Shown: piece by piece, positions 49,793 through 62,479 of the stretch
How the letters are laid out: each line of letters starts with the position of its first letter
Position numbering within the stretch: position 1 is the first letter of the stretch
NCBI GenBank assembly: GCA_012845835.1
Contig: JABAKD010000023.1
Span: 2,925,197 to 2,989,196, forward strand
Direction of reading: 5' to 3'
Length of the DNA stretch: 64,000 nucleotides
Origin: Undaria pinnatifida
Taxonomy: Eukaryota > Sar > Phaeophyceae > Laminariales > Alariaceae
Position numbers and translations under genes: made by a program
The notes under the pieces: generated by a model
What the model was told of the DNA's origin: nothing
What the model saw: the letters and a program-made list of their open reading frames with translations, nothing else
Databases searched by the model: none

Positions 49793-51299
49793 GCCGGAGC
49801 CGTAGGAAGATTCGAAACATCAGAAGAAATCAAAATATGTTCGGTAAATTATACGCTTTCCCGCCTAAAAACGCACGATGCGAAGAAGGCTCACGAGTGA
49901 AAAGGTCCAATGTGAATACTGAACTTACATGACCGCGGGTTTCCACTCAACAGCATCGAGTTCCCCTGTTCCTACAACTAACCAACTCGCGGCTACAAAC
50001 TATAGCGGCTGGGCTGTCTGCACCGTACGAACACATGTCAACACTGCCTACGCTGTCCTTTTTTATCTGCCGTACACATCACCTATCACCCACAACAAAG
50101 AATCACTGACACACGTACTATTTTAAAACGCGCATGTTGTGTGCGAGACAGAGCTTCGTCGTCATACACAAACGCGACAGCAGCAGCACCACCACCATCA
50201 AAACGACCACAGCAGCATCATGCCAGCACCACAGTACAGCGGAAGGACAGCAGCAAAGACAGCAGCAGAGGGGGTGGTGACCTAACGTTGCCGGCGACAA
50301 CGCACGTGCCAGATGTCAACAATATAGGCAAACGGCAAAACAAGACCTACCAATTCATCATGAAACCAATTTCCAAAAGTCAGAAGCCGTAATGAACGCC
50401 CCACATTTCTGATTGCAGTTTTTTTTGGAACCTCAAAACCATGAAAACAATCGCCAGAAATAATCGCTCAAATATTTTCCATAATATTGGGTCTCGTTAA
50501 TACTGCTGAGAAACATACTTTTGTATACTGTACAAGACACGTTTGACACAGGCAAACGTGGTCCCATATTCACGGTCCTGTGCCGTCGTGGAATATAGTC
50601 CTGTTGATCACCGTCCGGTCTCGTCGTGAAAATCTACCCAGGAGAAATTTACCGTCCCAACCCGACGAAAAATTAGGCACCCACAGTGCCGTCCTGTCTC
50701 GTCTTGACGACGTGTTCGCTCGTCATTTTGCCGTCCCGTCCCCTCGCGTTTTCATCAATTTTCCTTCTAAACAAGTCAAAACAGTTTTGTATCATTTCGC
50801 CTTGATTATCAGATACTTCATTGATAAGCCTCGAATTTTCTTATCTGAGAAAGGATGTCTTCGCGGTAAACAGGAGCATTAGGTAGGTATTATGACGGTA
50901 TGATGACCTCTGGCCTCCGGAGTTGAGAAGCGCATGCCCGAATTCAGTACGTCGTGGATTCCCAACGATTTTTGAGAGCTTGGCATGAATTAAACCATAA
51001 ATCAGACACAGCTGGACTGATTGGACACTGATTTAAGGCAGGACAAACGTCTTTTAAGTGGCTTGACTTCGGAGTAGAGCGGTCACATTTTAGCTGATAT
51101 TTGGGTAATGAAATATTAATGTCTCTGAATTTATAACGACCAAAAACAACGGAGTGGAGGTGTCATTCCATTATTGATTTTACGGTTATGGAACAACAAT
51201 TTTTCATAGTTCCTACGCCTATGAAATAAAGACTTGTATGAGGGGAAAATAATATGTTTCAAAAAGCTCGTCAGGTTGTAGATTAATAAACCCCGATAG
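49793..51299. other. Region without recognised genes
   Basis: Short ORFs only. A CAG/CAC-rich stretch at 50170-50280 and a repeated CCGTC/CGTCGTG phrase set at 50570-50760 (GTGCCGTCGTGGAATATAGT, CCGTCCGGTCTCGTCGTG) are visible. Confidence 0.4.
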
Positions 51300-51560
51300 C
51301 GAGATTGTTCGGTGCCCATTGGCGACGAAGATTTTGGTTTCAGAGGAACCGCCGTCGCGGGGGAGCATGTGAAGCAGGTAATGACCGGTAAGGGCTGGAA
51401 CAACGGAGGAGCAGACCAAGTTGACGGGGACGAGGGTCGGCGTGGACGAACGTGACATGCGTGGACGCCGGCGAACTTGAGGTGGAAGGTGTCCGAGGTC
51501 GGTCGGTGGTCGCTGATGAAGGCGGTGGGGCCCTCGGTGCCTTCGGATACCCCCTTTTCT
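51300..51560 (-). pseudogene. Coding-like, frameshifted fragment of unknown family
   Basis: On the minus strand, one frame reads EGTEGPTAFISDHRPTSDTF and HLKFAGVHAC (51550-51460). Another then reads LVCSSVVPALTGHYLLHMLP and ETKIFVANGHRTISLSG (51425-51290). Both parts prefer C or G in third codon positions, and the frame change between them suggests an old frameshift in a former exon. The domain is not recognised. Confidence 0.35.
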
Positions 51561-51584
51561 GACGTTCCTGTTTTTGTCACGCAC

Positions 51585-51795
51585 TTGCGTCCAAGGCACA
51601 GAGTTTCAGTCGTTTGCTGTTATCCTACAGTGCACATGTTTGTTTTTAGCTTGGATTTTACCTTTCTGGTCCTCCATTTCCCACGCCCTTTGCATCCCAA
51701 GCACAGATGTTCAGTCGCTGGCTGGTATCCTGCAGTGCACGTTTTCCTCTTCCTAGTTTGGGTGCTACATTTTCTGGACCCCCTTTCCTTGTTGC
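51585..51795 (+). repeat. Imperfect tandem duplication, about 104-bp unit, two copies
   Basis: TGCGTCCAAGGCACAGAG...TATCCTACAGTGCAC at 51587-51637 is repeated as TGCATCCCAAGCACAGATG...TATCCTGCAGTGCAC at 51691-51741. Each is followed by a T/C-rich stretch with TTTCTGG. Confidence 0.75.
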
Positions 51796-51799
51796 TGCG

Positions 51800-54059
51800 T
51801 TCCCTTCCACCGGTAATTTCAGCTTAACGGTTTATTGCCAGTGTGCCGACGGAATAACCCATCTTAGCCTCAGATATCAATTACGAGGTTTGGGATGGTC
51901 AATAGCCTTAGTCGATTGTTTTCAATAGCTGTATCTTCGACCCACTTCCGAATTTCCTGATGCCTTAGTTAGCCATTGCAATACTGTGGTATGATCTGGA
52001 TCTACGACTATTCAGGGTTGGAAAATGTTATAATGCTACGCTAGGTTCCCGCTATCTGCATGAGCTATGGACCAACGGTTTTATCGTTGTTGATTGGTTA
52101 TATTTCGGCTGATAACTTGAGGTCTGACTTCCTTTACTTCTTTTGTTTTGCGATCGGAATCGGAATTGTGAGATTCGGAATCAATATATTGTCTAGGACG
52201 GTTGTCGTGCGATCCAATATTCTGCACTTACAAAAATATAGCATAATAATATAATTCACCACGTGATCTGCGAGGCATGTAGAAGGCCTAATAATGGTAG
52301 CACTCCGCCTTCAGCTACGCGTCCTGCGCCCATTGGTTCAGAATAGGTAGCGGCACTTTCGCATAAAGAACAAGATAGTTCTTACGAGCACACAGGACTC
52401 GATGTGATTTCTTGTGTTGTGAGTTAGTCCTTACGCCCACTTCAAGTATGCGATGAGTCGCTCACGTGGCCTTGGAGAAGTTGCCGACGTAGGCAGTTAC
52501 CAGCTTGCACTCAAGATTGACGTTTGGCATGAAGTTTGGATACCTTGCCAGTACCAGAACCTGTATCTGGAACGTGGCCAAAGCCAATCTTCTACTTCCC
52601 TCCTACTCCCCTCCCCCCTCTCGATCACTCTTTTATCATGACCCCAAAATCCGCAAGGCTTGCTTGATAACAATCATAAGACAATCTTCCGCCTACATGG
52701 GTTATGTGCTGTTGTCAGCTGTGGTCTCGTGATAGACACCCCTGTCTCTTCTGACGATCATATCGACAAGGATGCCCCAAGACCCTCTTTAACACAAGCC
52801 TGAAAACAAATAAAGTATCTTATAGTCGTATCTCGTGAACCACTGCAAGTTACACTCAACTAAATACATCGCCGTAATCGGATAAACAACGTGCGTACGC
52901 GAGCTTTACGGACACCTGCTCGGGATCACGTTATACAAAATGAACAGGGAGGCTGAACTATACTTCGGAACTTAGTGTGTATTAAACAGGGTTGGTTGAG
53001 AACCGTTTGATGCGGCGGAATACGGCGCGCAAATACGAACTGATGTTTTTCCAAGATGTTTTCGAACGTCGTAGCGCAACGCTTTTGCGAGATTCGACTT
53101 GCAAACTGAAAGTGCTACCCTTGACACACAACATTGAACACTGTACATGCACTGAACAAAGAGTACATGAAAACGTATAAGCCTTTTTTTTCCGATTAGA
53201 CCTCGCCGAGATATCCGCGATATCTCAAAAGAACTAACTTATTCCAGCAAATAAATAGGTATAATAATCGCCGTTGCCGATCAAGGTGAAACTATGGCGG
53301 AAACAATGCTGAAGACGATTTTTGACCTAAATCTGTAAAAGTGTTACATTACCCAATTCGCCACCCTTCAAGAGATATTACTAATCTCGACTTCATATAT
53401 AAGTCCACATTTTTCGACAATAAGGGAAGAAAATGACATTTCTGCAATGATTCAATCAATTTTTAGAATTTTGATCTTAATTTTTATCGACGTATTTAGC
53501 CGCATGTGCACTGAAAAGAAAAGAATCTGGCCTTCATATTGTTTTATTTTGGTACGCAAGTCTTGGGTGCTTCTGTATTTTTTTGTTTCGTAACATTGGC
53601 CGCATCTCTCGGAGAGAACAAAAATGAAGAGGCCGGCTTTTTTTTTGTCGATCGGTCTATGATCGATATCGTGATCGAAAATCGAGCCTAAATTCGAAAA
53701 AATTAGCGGGGCATGTCCAGCCTACTGTTCAAGTACGCCTTTGAAAGGCCTGCAACTGTCTGACTTGAAAGGCAATTGGCCGTTTTCGTATGATATTTTA
53801 GCGCTATCTACTAGCGGTAGTATGGAAATGAAAGCGAGGCGCGCGCCTCGGCGTCCCGAACTCATCCGGGGCTCTCGTGGAATGTAACAATAAAGTTACG
53901 TCTCTCTTAAGCAACGCTAAGAAGTGGAGTACCCTCCGAGGACCTGCTAAATAGGCTAACCTGCAGTGGACACGCTGTGCCCTCGACCTTACAATATTGT
54001 GTCGTCCGCAGGACCATGTTTTTTTTTGTCGTGGTTCGATTCCTAACGCACACAATAAT
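51800..54059. other. Region without recognised genes
   Basis: About 2.3 kb of unique sequence with ORFs no longer than 85 codons and no recognised repeat. Confidence 0.45.
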
Positions 54060-54200
54060 AGTACTCTTTTTCAAACATTCTCCATATAGAATAAATATTC
54101 TCCACGTTATGCCCAGGAGATGAAACCGCTGGCATTTTGACAGGTCCGCCCGTTTATCTGCCCGAGCTGCTATCCTGCCGTTTCAGAGGGGGGGGGGGTG
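54060..54200 (+). repeat. Family F dispersed repeat, copy 1
   Basis: GCCCAGGAGATGAAACCGCT, TTGACAGGTCCGCCCG and GCTATCCTGCCGTTTCAGAG match 62770-62895 (GCCAGGAAATGAACCCGCTT, TTGACACGTCCGCCG, GGTATCCTACCGTTTCGGGA). It ends in a G-run (54189-54198). Confidence 0.65.
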
Positions 54201-55117
54201 TTATAAGGCTTTACTTGGGAAATATGTTTGTCAACAATTTACGAGTGGTCATCGTCAACAAATGACGGAATCATTTTTTTGGACCTGGACATTTTGGAAT
54301 TCGGATGGTTAAGATGTGTGCCCATCGAGGAGGCAGTTCCCTGGAGGCCGGTATCGTCACGGTGTGTGGTGAAAATCCACTACTAGTAAAAGCGGCAGCT
54401 AAGTTCAGTTTGTTTCCGATTCTAGATATTAGTTTTCGTTTTTTTTCTTCGTTTACATTCGGGATTGTGCGAAGTTGTCGGACTTCGAATTTTTGGTACC
54501 TAGATTTTGCACTAGAGCTTACCACATATTGGAGAGGTTGGCTGTTGCACCCTTTGTACGAGATGAAGAGAGTTTTACCCTACATTGATTAGATGGTTGC
54601 GTTTCATTCGATTAGGGTTGCGGTTGGGGTATATAGCCTAATTATAAAGAATGTGTCATAGGTCTTTTCGAATATGTCGTTAGGTATGTATGTCAGATTT
54701 TTTGTCTTCGGATGTTGGGCTTTGTTGTTGGAAGAATGATTCTGAATCTTGTTTCTGGATTGCGAATCTTTGTTCATGGGAGATATTTTCGGGGACAGTG
54801 ATTATTGCTACCTTTCGTTCTGACGAAGCAGTGCAGGTATACTACACTGAACTGCCATTACCTCGCTTTTTACTTGAGGAAATGATAATGTGGTACCGTA
54901 CCGTATAAGTTGCATAAACAGGGAGGCTGTTGATTGTGCTTTCTTCTTGGAGACAGATACGACGACAGGGGGTGTGAGTTCCAATGATAGATCAGCGTTG
55001 TCTTATCGGGATGCCTTTTTCTGGCGGGGATCGGTCCCGTCTTCTTCCCCTACGTTTTGTTCTCCGAGACGTCTCTTCCTTGGTTCTCGAGTGGATCTAA
55101 ATTTATTTTTTTTACAA
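54201..55117. other. Region without recognised genes
   Basis: ORFs at 54305-54592 and 54690-54908 lack recognisable domains. T-rich sequence makes hydrophobic chance peptides. Confidence 0.35.
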
Positions 55118-55830
55118 AACTACACTCCAGCTGTGGGATCGAAGATTTTATCGAAACTTCTTTTGCTGTGTGTGGTACTCCGATCGCGCGTACTACGGGT
55201 TGTGTGTCCTCATTAAGGATATAGGTCTGCAAATCTCCTTGAAACTACAGTGCAGCTACAAGGGTCAGCAGGGTGATGCTAGTTTAGCCTGTGCGCGGAA
55301 ACTATACATCCCGTTTCTGAGGGGGACAAAATCTGACAGCTGTGTAAGGAAATGCTTCAGTTGATCAAGTGAACCTTGTAAACTGAAAAACCGGTGAGGG
55401 GAGGGCGGAATTTTTGAAGGAGGTAGGGGGCTGGGTTAGTTCAAGAGGGGGGGCGGTGGGGGACCGGGTTCTGGACGGACGGGGCAGCTCAAACTGTGCG
55501 TGGAAACAATAAATCCTATCCTGTGTGTCGTACAACCAGTGAGGAGGAGGTGGAACGCTCAAGGAGGTGGGGTTGGGGGGGGGAGGGGCGAAAGGGTTTA
55601 AAAACATCTTCAAGTCGCATAGATGTAGGGTTTCCCTGTACGCGTGGTGCTAGGTGTAGGCGATGGTGCGGGTGGTGGAGAAAGAGGGGGCGTTGGGAGC
55701 GGGGGGGATCGGGGGGGGGGGTGAAATGCAGCAGAGGCATGGATGACTCTAGAAAGACAATGACGGGATAGCAAGAACGTGGCGGTGTTTATTTCTATGG
55801 CAGATTTTGATGTTAAGTGGGGCGTTTAAG
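55118..55830 (+). repeat. Family S copy, longest plus-strand example
   Basis: The order of modules is CAGCTGTGGGATCGAAG (55129), ACTCCGATCGCGCG, GGGGACAAAATCTGACAGC, AACCGGTGAGG, a G-rich core, GTGCGTGGAAACAATAAATC, the second G-rich block, GTACGCGTGGTGCTAGGTGT (55638-55658), AAATGCAGCAGAGG and GCAGATTTTGATGTTAAG with GGGGCGTTTAAGG (55800-55830). It shows the full extent, at least 700 bp. Confidence 0.8.
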
Positions 55831-55924
55831 GAAGGGTGCCGGGGAAAAATATGAGATGGGAGGGAGGGGTGGGGTAAAAGGGTAGGGTTTTCAAGAGTTT
55901 TAAGTCACATGAAATAAAAATATA

Positions 55925-56105
55925 TATCACACTATAGCTGTAAGATTAAAGATTTGGTCGAAAGTCATATTTGCAAGGTTGTGTGATGCTCCGATCGCGC
56001 GTATTACGGATATATGTGTAGAGGTTTGCAATACGCGTGGTGGTAGGCGATCGTGCCGGTGGTGGGAAAGGAGGGGGCGTTGGGGGTAAGGGATGAATGA
56101 AACCT
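55925..56105 (+). repeat. Family S internal-deletion copy
   Basis: The left end (TATAGCTGTAAGATTAAAG, TGCTCCGATCGCGCGTATTA) is joined at about 56010 straight to the right module (GCAATACGCGTGGTGGTAGG), skipping the middle. Confidence 0.7.
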
Positions 56106-56164
56106 CCGTCATATTTGTCTTGAACGATAATTACGTGATATCAATTGCGTAGAAGGTAATTTTT

Positions 56165-56610
56165 TTTTCTGACCGATTTTGATTGTAGCTGGGGCGTTTG
56201 AACAAACGGGAGCGGGGGGGGGGGGGGGGGGGGTATATAAGCACATTTTGATTTTAGGTGAGGCGTTTGAACAAAAGAGATCGCGGGGGAGGGGGGCGGG
56301 GCGGGCGAGACACTTCAATCTGTGCGCGGAAACTAAAAATCATTGAAGGGGACAAATGTCACGGTTGTAGCTCAAAGACATCCCTTTATAATATCATCTG
56401 CCTGGTATTCTCAAATATTTTGGAATATTTGATGTTAGATGGTCATAAAGATAATGAAGTGATATCAGCTGGCTAGTGGTATTTATAACTCTGGCAGATT
56501 TTGATTTCAGGTGGGGCGTTTAAACAATAGGGATCGGGGTGGGGCGAGGGGGGGGGGGGGGCGGGGGTCACTTCACTATGTGCGCGGAAACTATCAACCC
56601 TTAAAGGCGG
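56165..56610 (+). repeat. Tandem family S right-end modules with G-runs
   Basis: GATTTTGATTGTAGCTGGGG, ATTTTGATTTTAGGTGAGGC and GATTTTGATTTCAGGTGGGG start at about 56175, 56246 and 56495, each followed by GGCGTTTGAACAAA/GGCGTTTAAACAAT and a G-run (56214-56232, 56287-56296, 56549-56560). GTGCGCGGAAACTA follows twice. Confidence 0.7.
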
Positions 56611-57049
56611 AAAATTCGACCATTGTAGGAAGAAGACGTGCCTTTATGTCACCTGCCTGGTATTGTTTATTATTCTGGAAGGTTTGATGTTATATGTGGT
56701 ATGTAACACAATATTCAGGTGTGGTGATGAGCGTGTTAAAGCTTTAGTAAAATTGTTGTCGTACATGGATCGCAAGATAGAAAATACAACATGTAGTTAC
56801 CATTATTAATTGACATCGCTAAATATATGTATGAGATACATGTTGTATGTGGCACTCGAGAAACGCTGAATATAGATAAACCTACACGTTCTATCCCCCT
56901 ACCCACCAGGTTTTCAACCACGGCAGCTATTGTAGGTGCAACGACACTGCCCTGCGACGCTCCCAAGAGCCAGGAAACAATGCATTTTCGTATTCTCGCT
57001 TTCTTAATTGATTTTCTTCCCTCCCTGTTATTTTCTCGTTTTTTGTCCG
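56611..57049. other. Region without recognised genes
   Basis: No supported gene. Confidence 0.4.
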
Positions 57050-57268
57050 AAGATTATACCAGTTCCGCCGATCAGAACTTGCCATCGCCAACAGGCACAC
57101 AGCACAGCACAGGGCAATTGGCTCTGCGAAATAAGCTTTTGTCAATATCATTTTGATAGTTGCACCAAGTCAAGGGTCTTTTCTTTCTCCCCCCTCCGCA
57201 TGAGTTGAAATATTTTTTGCGCGAGCGTACCAAGCGGCGTCAGTAGCCCGCAAAGCGGAGCCCCTGTA
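57050..57268 (-). repeat. Family D dispersed repeat (minus strand)
   Basis: Reading on the minus strand: GGCTCCGCTTTGCGGGCTAC, TGACGCCGCTTGG, TACGCTCGCGC, then CAATTGCCCTGTGCTG, GTTGGCGATGGCAAGTTCTG and ATCGG. It is the same order as at 36763-36990. Confidence 0.65.
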
Positions 57269-57466
57269 CATATGTTCACATTCAGTTCTCGAAGGAATGC
57301 AATAATGAGGCTCAATAACGTTTTTAAAAACCGTGCTTTATACTCCATCTTTCCTTATGTGCGCGTTCACGTGCGTACTTTTTGACGTGGACAACCCAGT
57401 AACGAACACGATTGTGTCATTTTTTTTGCATTTTTGTATTATGTTCCGGGTGACCGTTTGCAGCGA

Positions 57467-59408
57467 ATGGCTCCGTTTCCTTTTCTGGTCATGCTGGCGA
57501 TCATGGCATGTCTGATTAGCACAACGGTCGTCGAAATGAGCGTGTTCTCCTACGCTGGATACATGGTGGAGCACCTCGGCGTTGTTGTCGACAAGGACGA
57601 ATCAGGTGATAAAGAGAAGAGAGATAATGCTTGCCATCTTACACAGACAGAAAGACACCTGCTATTTGTATGAAACAGGTCGATACAACAGGAATGCTCA
57701 CTGTTGCAAGAGTGTATGCGCGGAGGAGATACGAGATCCGTTATTTTGAACTTTGTGCGGACACTCCCCCTCATAAACGAGAAACCCAGCCCGTGTCGGC
57801 GAGACCTTCTTTTCCTCAATAGTAGCTGTCTTGTGCTGCGCTCTTCCGACGAACGTGGCCGGAAATGGTCTTCTTCTTACGTTCTAGAGAAAGGGTACAA
57901 CTGATTGTCGTTGAAACATATTTTGCACATTGTGGGACGGCATCAAGACAACTTGTGTTGATATATTTTGGGATTCTCAAGCACAAGGCAGGAGGCGCCA
58001 CCATCTATCGGTGGTAACGGCAAGTTTGACCACGAGTCTTTCTATAGGAGCCGCCTCAATGATGTTCAACGAAATCGTTGGTTTTGAATCCAGCTCCCTG
58101 CCGTATTTCCTGAAAATTTGGTTCTCCTTACCACTCCGGCATCGTCCCTCTATAGTCCTTTGCAAACAAGAACTGATGTGGATATTTCTTTTTTACAGCA
58201 TCTTTCCTCGTATCGAGCAATCATGAAACGTTTGTTAAAGAATACCGCTGGTTTTGGGGGGATGACTATCGTAGAACCAGTCCCATGAACATAACAAAAA
58301 ACGGTCCGTCATGAAAAAAATCCCTCTCTCTCCTCGGTATACGCTGTGTGTCGGAGGAGTTAGCACAGGTGTGAAAACGCCCGCATTTGCATTAAAGGCG
58401 GACCATCGGCATCCACTGGTAAGCAACAAGGAACACTTCGTGCCAACAAAGCGGTATCCACTGATAAGGACCAAGGGACACTACTTGCTATTGGTTGGTC
58501 AGTACATCAGTCCGCAATGTGCATAAAGAGCGACAAAACGCTAGGGTACGGGTCCGCTAATTTTCCCATGAAGGATCGTCTATTTTATCACCTCAGGTCC
58601 GGTCGCGCCAGTGCGAATCAATTTCCGTCGCGCCTGAGGGCATTTCGTGTGTGTTCCTGCCCGATTTCTCCGTGCTACGTTTTTTCTCTCACTACGCCCT
58701 CACCATTAAACGGTTTATTACGCCAACAATCGCAATAAAAAGGACAGCACGATAGTTCTCACCATGGAGCTTGTTTGCTATGTAGATTATGTAGCGCTAT
58801 CCCCTCAAACACTCAATCCTGTGACCAAGATGTGGTCAAGTGGGTACTGTAGTCCTTTTAATCAACAAAACATACCTCGTACGCTTTAGGGCTCGTAGTA
58901 CCAACGTTCGTCAGCATCGAGGCGTGAGCGCCATAGATCAATGATGTTGGGATTTGGTACATCGATCTCGAAAAACATATACACTGCTAGATTAACTTTG
59001 GAGACCTATATTATTTGTACACCCAGTCCGCCGCTGTAAGGTCGAACCAATCCATAGCCACCAAAGCTGTGTACCCGCCACGTTTAACGGGCACAGAGAG
59101 ATCGGCAAATTGCGCTGTTGAAGCTTCTCGGGAGTGGCATGTCGCCTACACGATGCGGTTCGAGTAATGCGCATGTATCCACATCCGTACAACATCCGTC
59201 ACTCCAAACTTGTACCTGTGTCAGGGTACTACGCCGGTTTCATGTCTTCGTCGTACATGATCGGCCGTTTGTTCTCTTCGCAATTCTGGGGGATGGCGGC
59301 GGACAGTTTGGGTCATCGCTTCGTGTTGGTGTTCGGCATCGTTTCAACCACTATTTTATCCGTGGTGTTCGGGTGTTCGACAACATTCACAGTCGCCTTT
59401 ACTTCCAG
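57467..59408 (+). CDS. Major facilitator transporter (ZIFL-like), two N-terminal exons
   Basis: Exon 1 (ATG 57467 to 57605) encodes APFPFLVMLAIMACLISTTV and FSYAGYMVEHLGVVVDKDES, matching the first membrane helix and loop of ZIFL-type MFS carriers. It ends at TCAG/GTGATA in phase 1. Exon 2 (59225-59408) begins after CTGTGTCAG in phase 1 and encodes GYYAGFMSSSYMIGRLFSSQ and FWGMAADSLGHRFVLVFGIV, the MFS signature loop between helices 2 and 3 (G-x-x-A-D-x-x-G-x-R-like). It ends at a phase-2 GTAAGG donor (59409). Joining the exons gives DES-G-YYAGF, the family's expected adjacency. The protein would be a plasma- or vacuolar-membrane carrier; the substrate is unknown. The remaining helices were not found in the following 4.6 kb. 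The start could also be an internal acceptor (TTTGCAG at 57463). It may be a fragment. Confidence 0.6.
57606..59224 (+). other. Intron of the MFS gene, about 1.6 kb
   Basis: It is bounded by donor GTGATA and acceptor ACCTGTGTCAG with matching phase 1. Its interior holds no recognised repeat or gene. Confidence 0.5.
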
Positions 59409-62400
59409 GTAAGGCGGAAAACCCGTTAAGTTAACATTTGCAGCATTTTGTCCATGTCATTGAACTCGAAGCGGGTTGTTACCAAAGCCTTGGACGCGGT
59501 TCGATGTGGGTTAGCAAATGCAATCTCTGCAAGACGGTCTTGAATATGTTAGACGTTTGATGGGTGCATTCGTCGAAAGTCTGTTGTGACAACAATTTTA
59601 CCACGACAGCGTTGGTAGTGATCAAGACGAAAACTCACCCATGGCACTAGGTGTCAGATATTCGACTATATATGTGCGAGTGATACGCTACGATGTGTTT
59701 TGTTTCGCATGCATGCGCTACGGCGGGTTCTTGGTCTCGGGACTGCCTTAAGTCCCCGCCAGACTATAATGGTGATTACCGAACAGTGTATAATAGTTGG
59801 ACAGGGATGATGCTACGGCACCCCGATAGCGCACGACATCTTACCATTGCAGTCAATCGCATGTGTGCTGAGGCGGGTGTATTCAGTGTGTGCATGACTG
59901 TAGTCGTACAACGATATACTCTCGCATCCCTACTATGCCGAGACGGAGCACGTCGGGTTTTCACCGATCAGACTGACATTGCTTGCACCAAGCGCGAATC
60001 GCCGTGAGGTGTTAGGCGAGTCACATGAAGGTTGCACCCGTTCTGCCTCCTATTCCAACAACCACTCGTAAGACGCACTTCGGCACCTTGTACCTACGTT
60101 CTTGCCTATGGATTACATCGGCATTAATTTGCTTTGTTTTGTGGTGGGTCCACTCCAGCGACGGAAAAGGGCTCTGTTAGGGTATCTCCTCCTGGGTGCC
60201 TTGCCATTTTCACACTACGTGATGCGATCATTCCCCTTTGTAGGGAATTGCGGTTCTCTACCCCGCACAATACTTGACCTAACTCAATAACCATCATAGT
60301 GACCGCAAAAAAGAAAAAAAAAACGGTACGCTGGTTATGTAACTCAAACCGTGATTCGCATGTTTTTTCAGCACCTTTAGCAAGCAACGGCAACCCCAAT
60401 ATACATGAAAAAAAATTACAGCATCGGTGCCAAGCAAGGCCAAGTAATATATATATATATACATATTTTTTGCGGAAGGATCTGTGGGCCAAAGGCGGGG
60501 GCATCATGTTAAAGCACGACGCCACACGAGTACAACAATCTGCAAAAAAGGGGTTGACGGTGTCAATTCTCGGATTAGGATGTTTCGTGAGATAATCATC
60601 CTCCCGCGACAATAATTTGTTGGGTTTGTTAGAAACATGGACTCTCAAGAAGTCCGCGCGTGAAATGTAGATATTCACTGCGCAGTTAATATAGAGTACC
60701 GGCACTGGGTAAGCTTTATAACACGGGTTATATGTTGATTCTTTTGGATATGGAATCGAAACACGCACGTGGCATGGCATTTCACCCACCAACCTGTTGA
60801 CTGATGCATCGCGCGTCGGGATTGATGTGTTGACTGAGCTCACGTGCGTAAGATGGACATGGGTGTCTTATATTGATGAGATAATACCGTACGAGTTGAC
60901 TCTGTCGAGCAAGGATACGAGGCCGAAGATGCAAAAGTGCAGGCCCACCAAGTCCTCTCGGTTACGGTGGTTTTTCTAGGTCTAAGAAGGGTTTTCCAAT
61001 TGTTGTCAAGTAGGTACATGGGGGAGAGATAGTGTAAACCACTGATAAACGTGTATTCCTGTCCCTAGTCAAGACATGTGATCGATCGGTACCTCAGTCG
61101 TATAGATCCTTGTGTCTTCTCTTGTGCAAGCGCTCTATGAAGAGGTAGCGATTGGACGGGAGAGTTGGGGCTGCGACATCTGGGCCGCTTAGGACGCTCT
61201 CCCCGGTGGTAGTTTTATCAGTCAATCTTTGAACTCGGTAAGTTTTGGGACGTGATGATGTTGAGACGTTGCGCTTATTTGACGGTGGCTTGTGGAGCAA
61301 GACCGGGAAACTCTTAGCGAATACCACAAGCGGGCCTCGTGCGGGAGGCACGAGTCGAGGAGGATTCCTCCAACAAACTATAACGATGCGTCCACAGCTG
61401 AAGTCTTTGACATGCTGTCCAATCCGATAATCGCACTCGGGTTTGCACAAACTCTCCTCACCCACATTTGAACGACCGTCTGCATTCGTCGTTCATTGTA
61501 TCTTAAGATTTGGTTGGACCAACGAGATCCCATTTTATGTGATAAATCGACGTCTAGACTGTAATGAATGCTGCTGCTGGAACTCGTTTCACAATGACCC
61601 CTTTTTGGCCTCTCAAGACTGCTATTGCTCATCCGTGCTCATTCGTCTGGGTGTGCACTCGTCATATGTTACAGGGGCTCACATGCGTTGATTCGAAACA
61701 CCCTCCTAGATCATCAATATTCTGTATAGTGTCTCACCATCCACGTACACGGGTGCTTGACGCATGGCTGGCTCTCTCGCGGTATCCGGAACGCCGTCGG
61801 GTGCGGAGGAAATACAATATATATGGAAGATACACAAAAGATACTCGAGTGACAAGAGGGGGTTCTCCCCTTTCTTTGTCATATTTTGTTGTACGAGACC
61901 CCGGAGTCTTGTTCACATACCAATTCTTTGTGCCATTTCGAGAAACAATGAGTTTCACCGCATCTCCGAACATGTTCACACAAACCAGATACCATATAGA
62001 AAAGAAGGCTTGTCCACAGGCATGAATATGTATCTCCCCTACCCGTGTGCACGTCATGATAACGTGTGTCTAAAGCGTGCAATCCAAGACCTTAAATATC
62101 CAAACAAAGTACATTAATCAAATATCCGATGCCATTTCTAAACAATACTGCCACAAACTCCAAAAACCCGAACAGTAATATACCCAACCTCTTTGATAGC
62201 GGAACTTAACCGCAGTATTCGAACGGAAATTTTCTGAGTTTGAGCACATGGGCGAGTACAAACGCGCAGTAGTACAGCAGTGTATCCGTAACATCCGCCA
62301 ACAAACTTTCGATTGTTGCCAAGGCCAACGTTAAAGGAAAAGGAGTATTGATCTTGTTTTGTCTCCAGATCTTCCGTTTTGTACGCATTTCAGGAAATGT

Positions 62401-62479
62401 CCCTCACCGAGAGCCCAAACTCGACCATTTCTTGACAAATATATCAGGGTTCTTTGCGGTGCGTTTTTTTCCATCGTTC
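59409..62479. other. Region without recognised genes, expected to hold remaining MFS exons
   Basis: Scanning the frames for the conserved MFS segments after TRF (FLLG..NG, GxxxGP..GG) found nothing convincing. A 239-codon minus-strand ORF (60843-60124) has a run of Phe from poly-A and no domain. Small ORFs elsewhere are unremarkable. Confidence 0.4.

Noticed and set aside
60124..60843. 239-codon minus-strand ORF
   Set aside because: It contains a poly-Phe run from poly-A, no domain, no codon bias and no neighbouring exons. It is probably chance.
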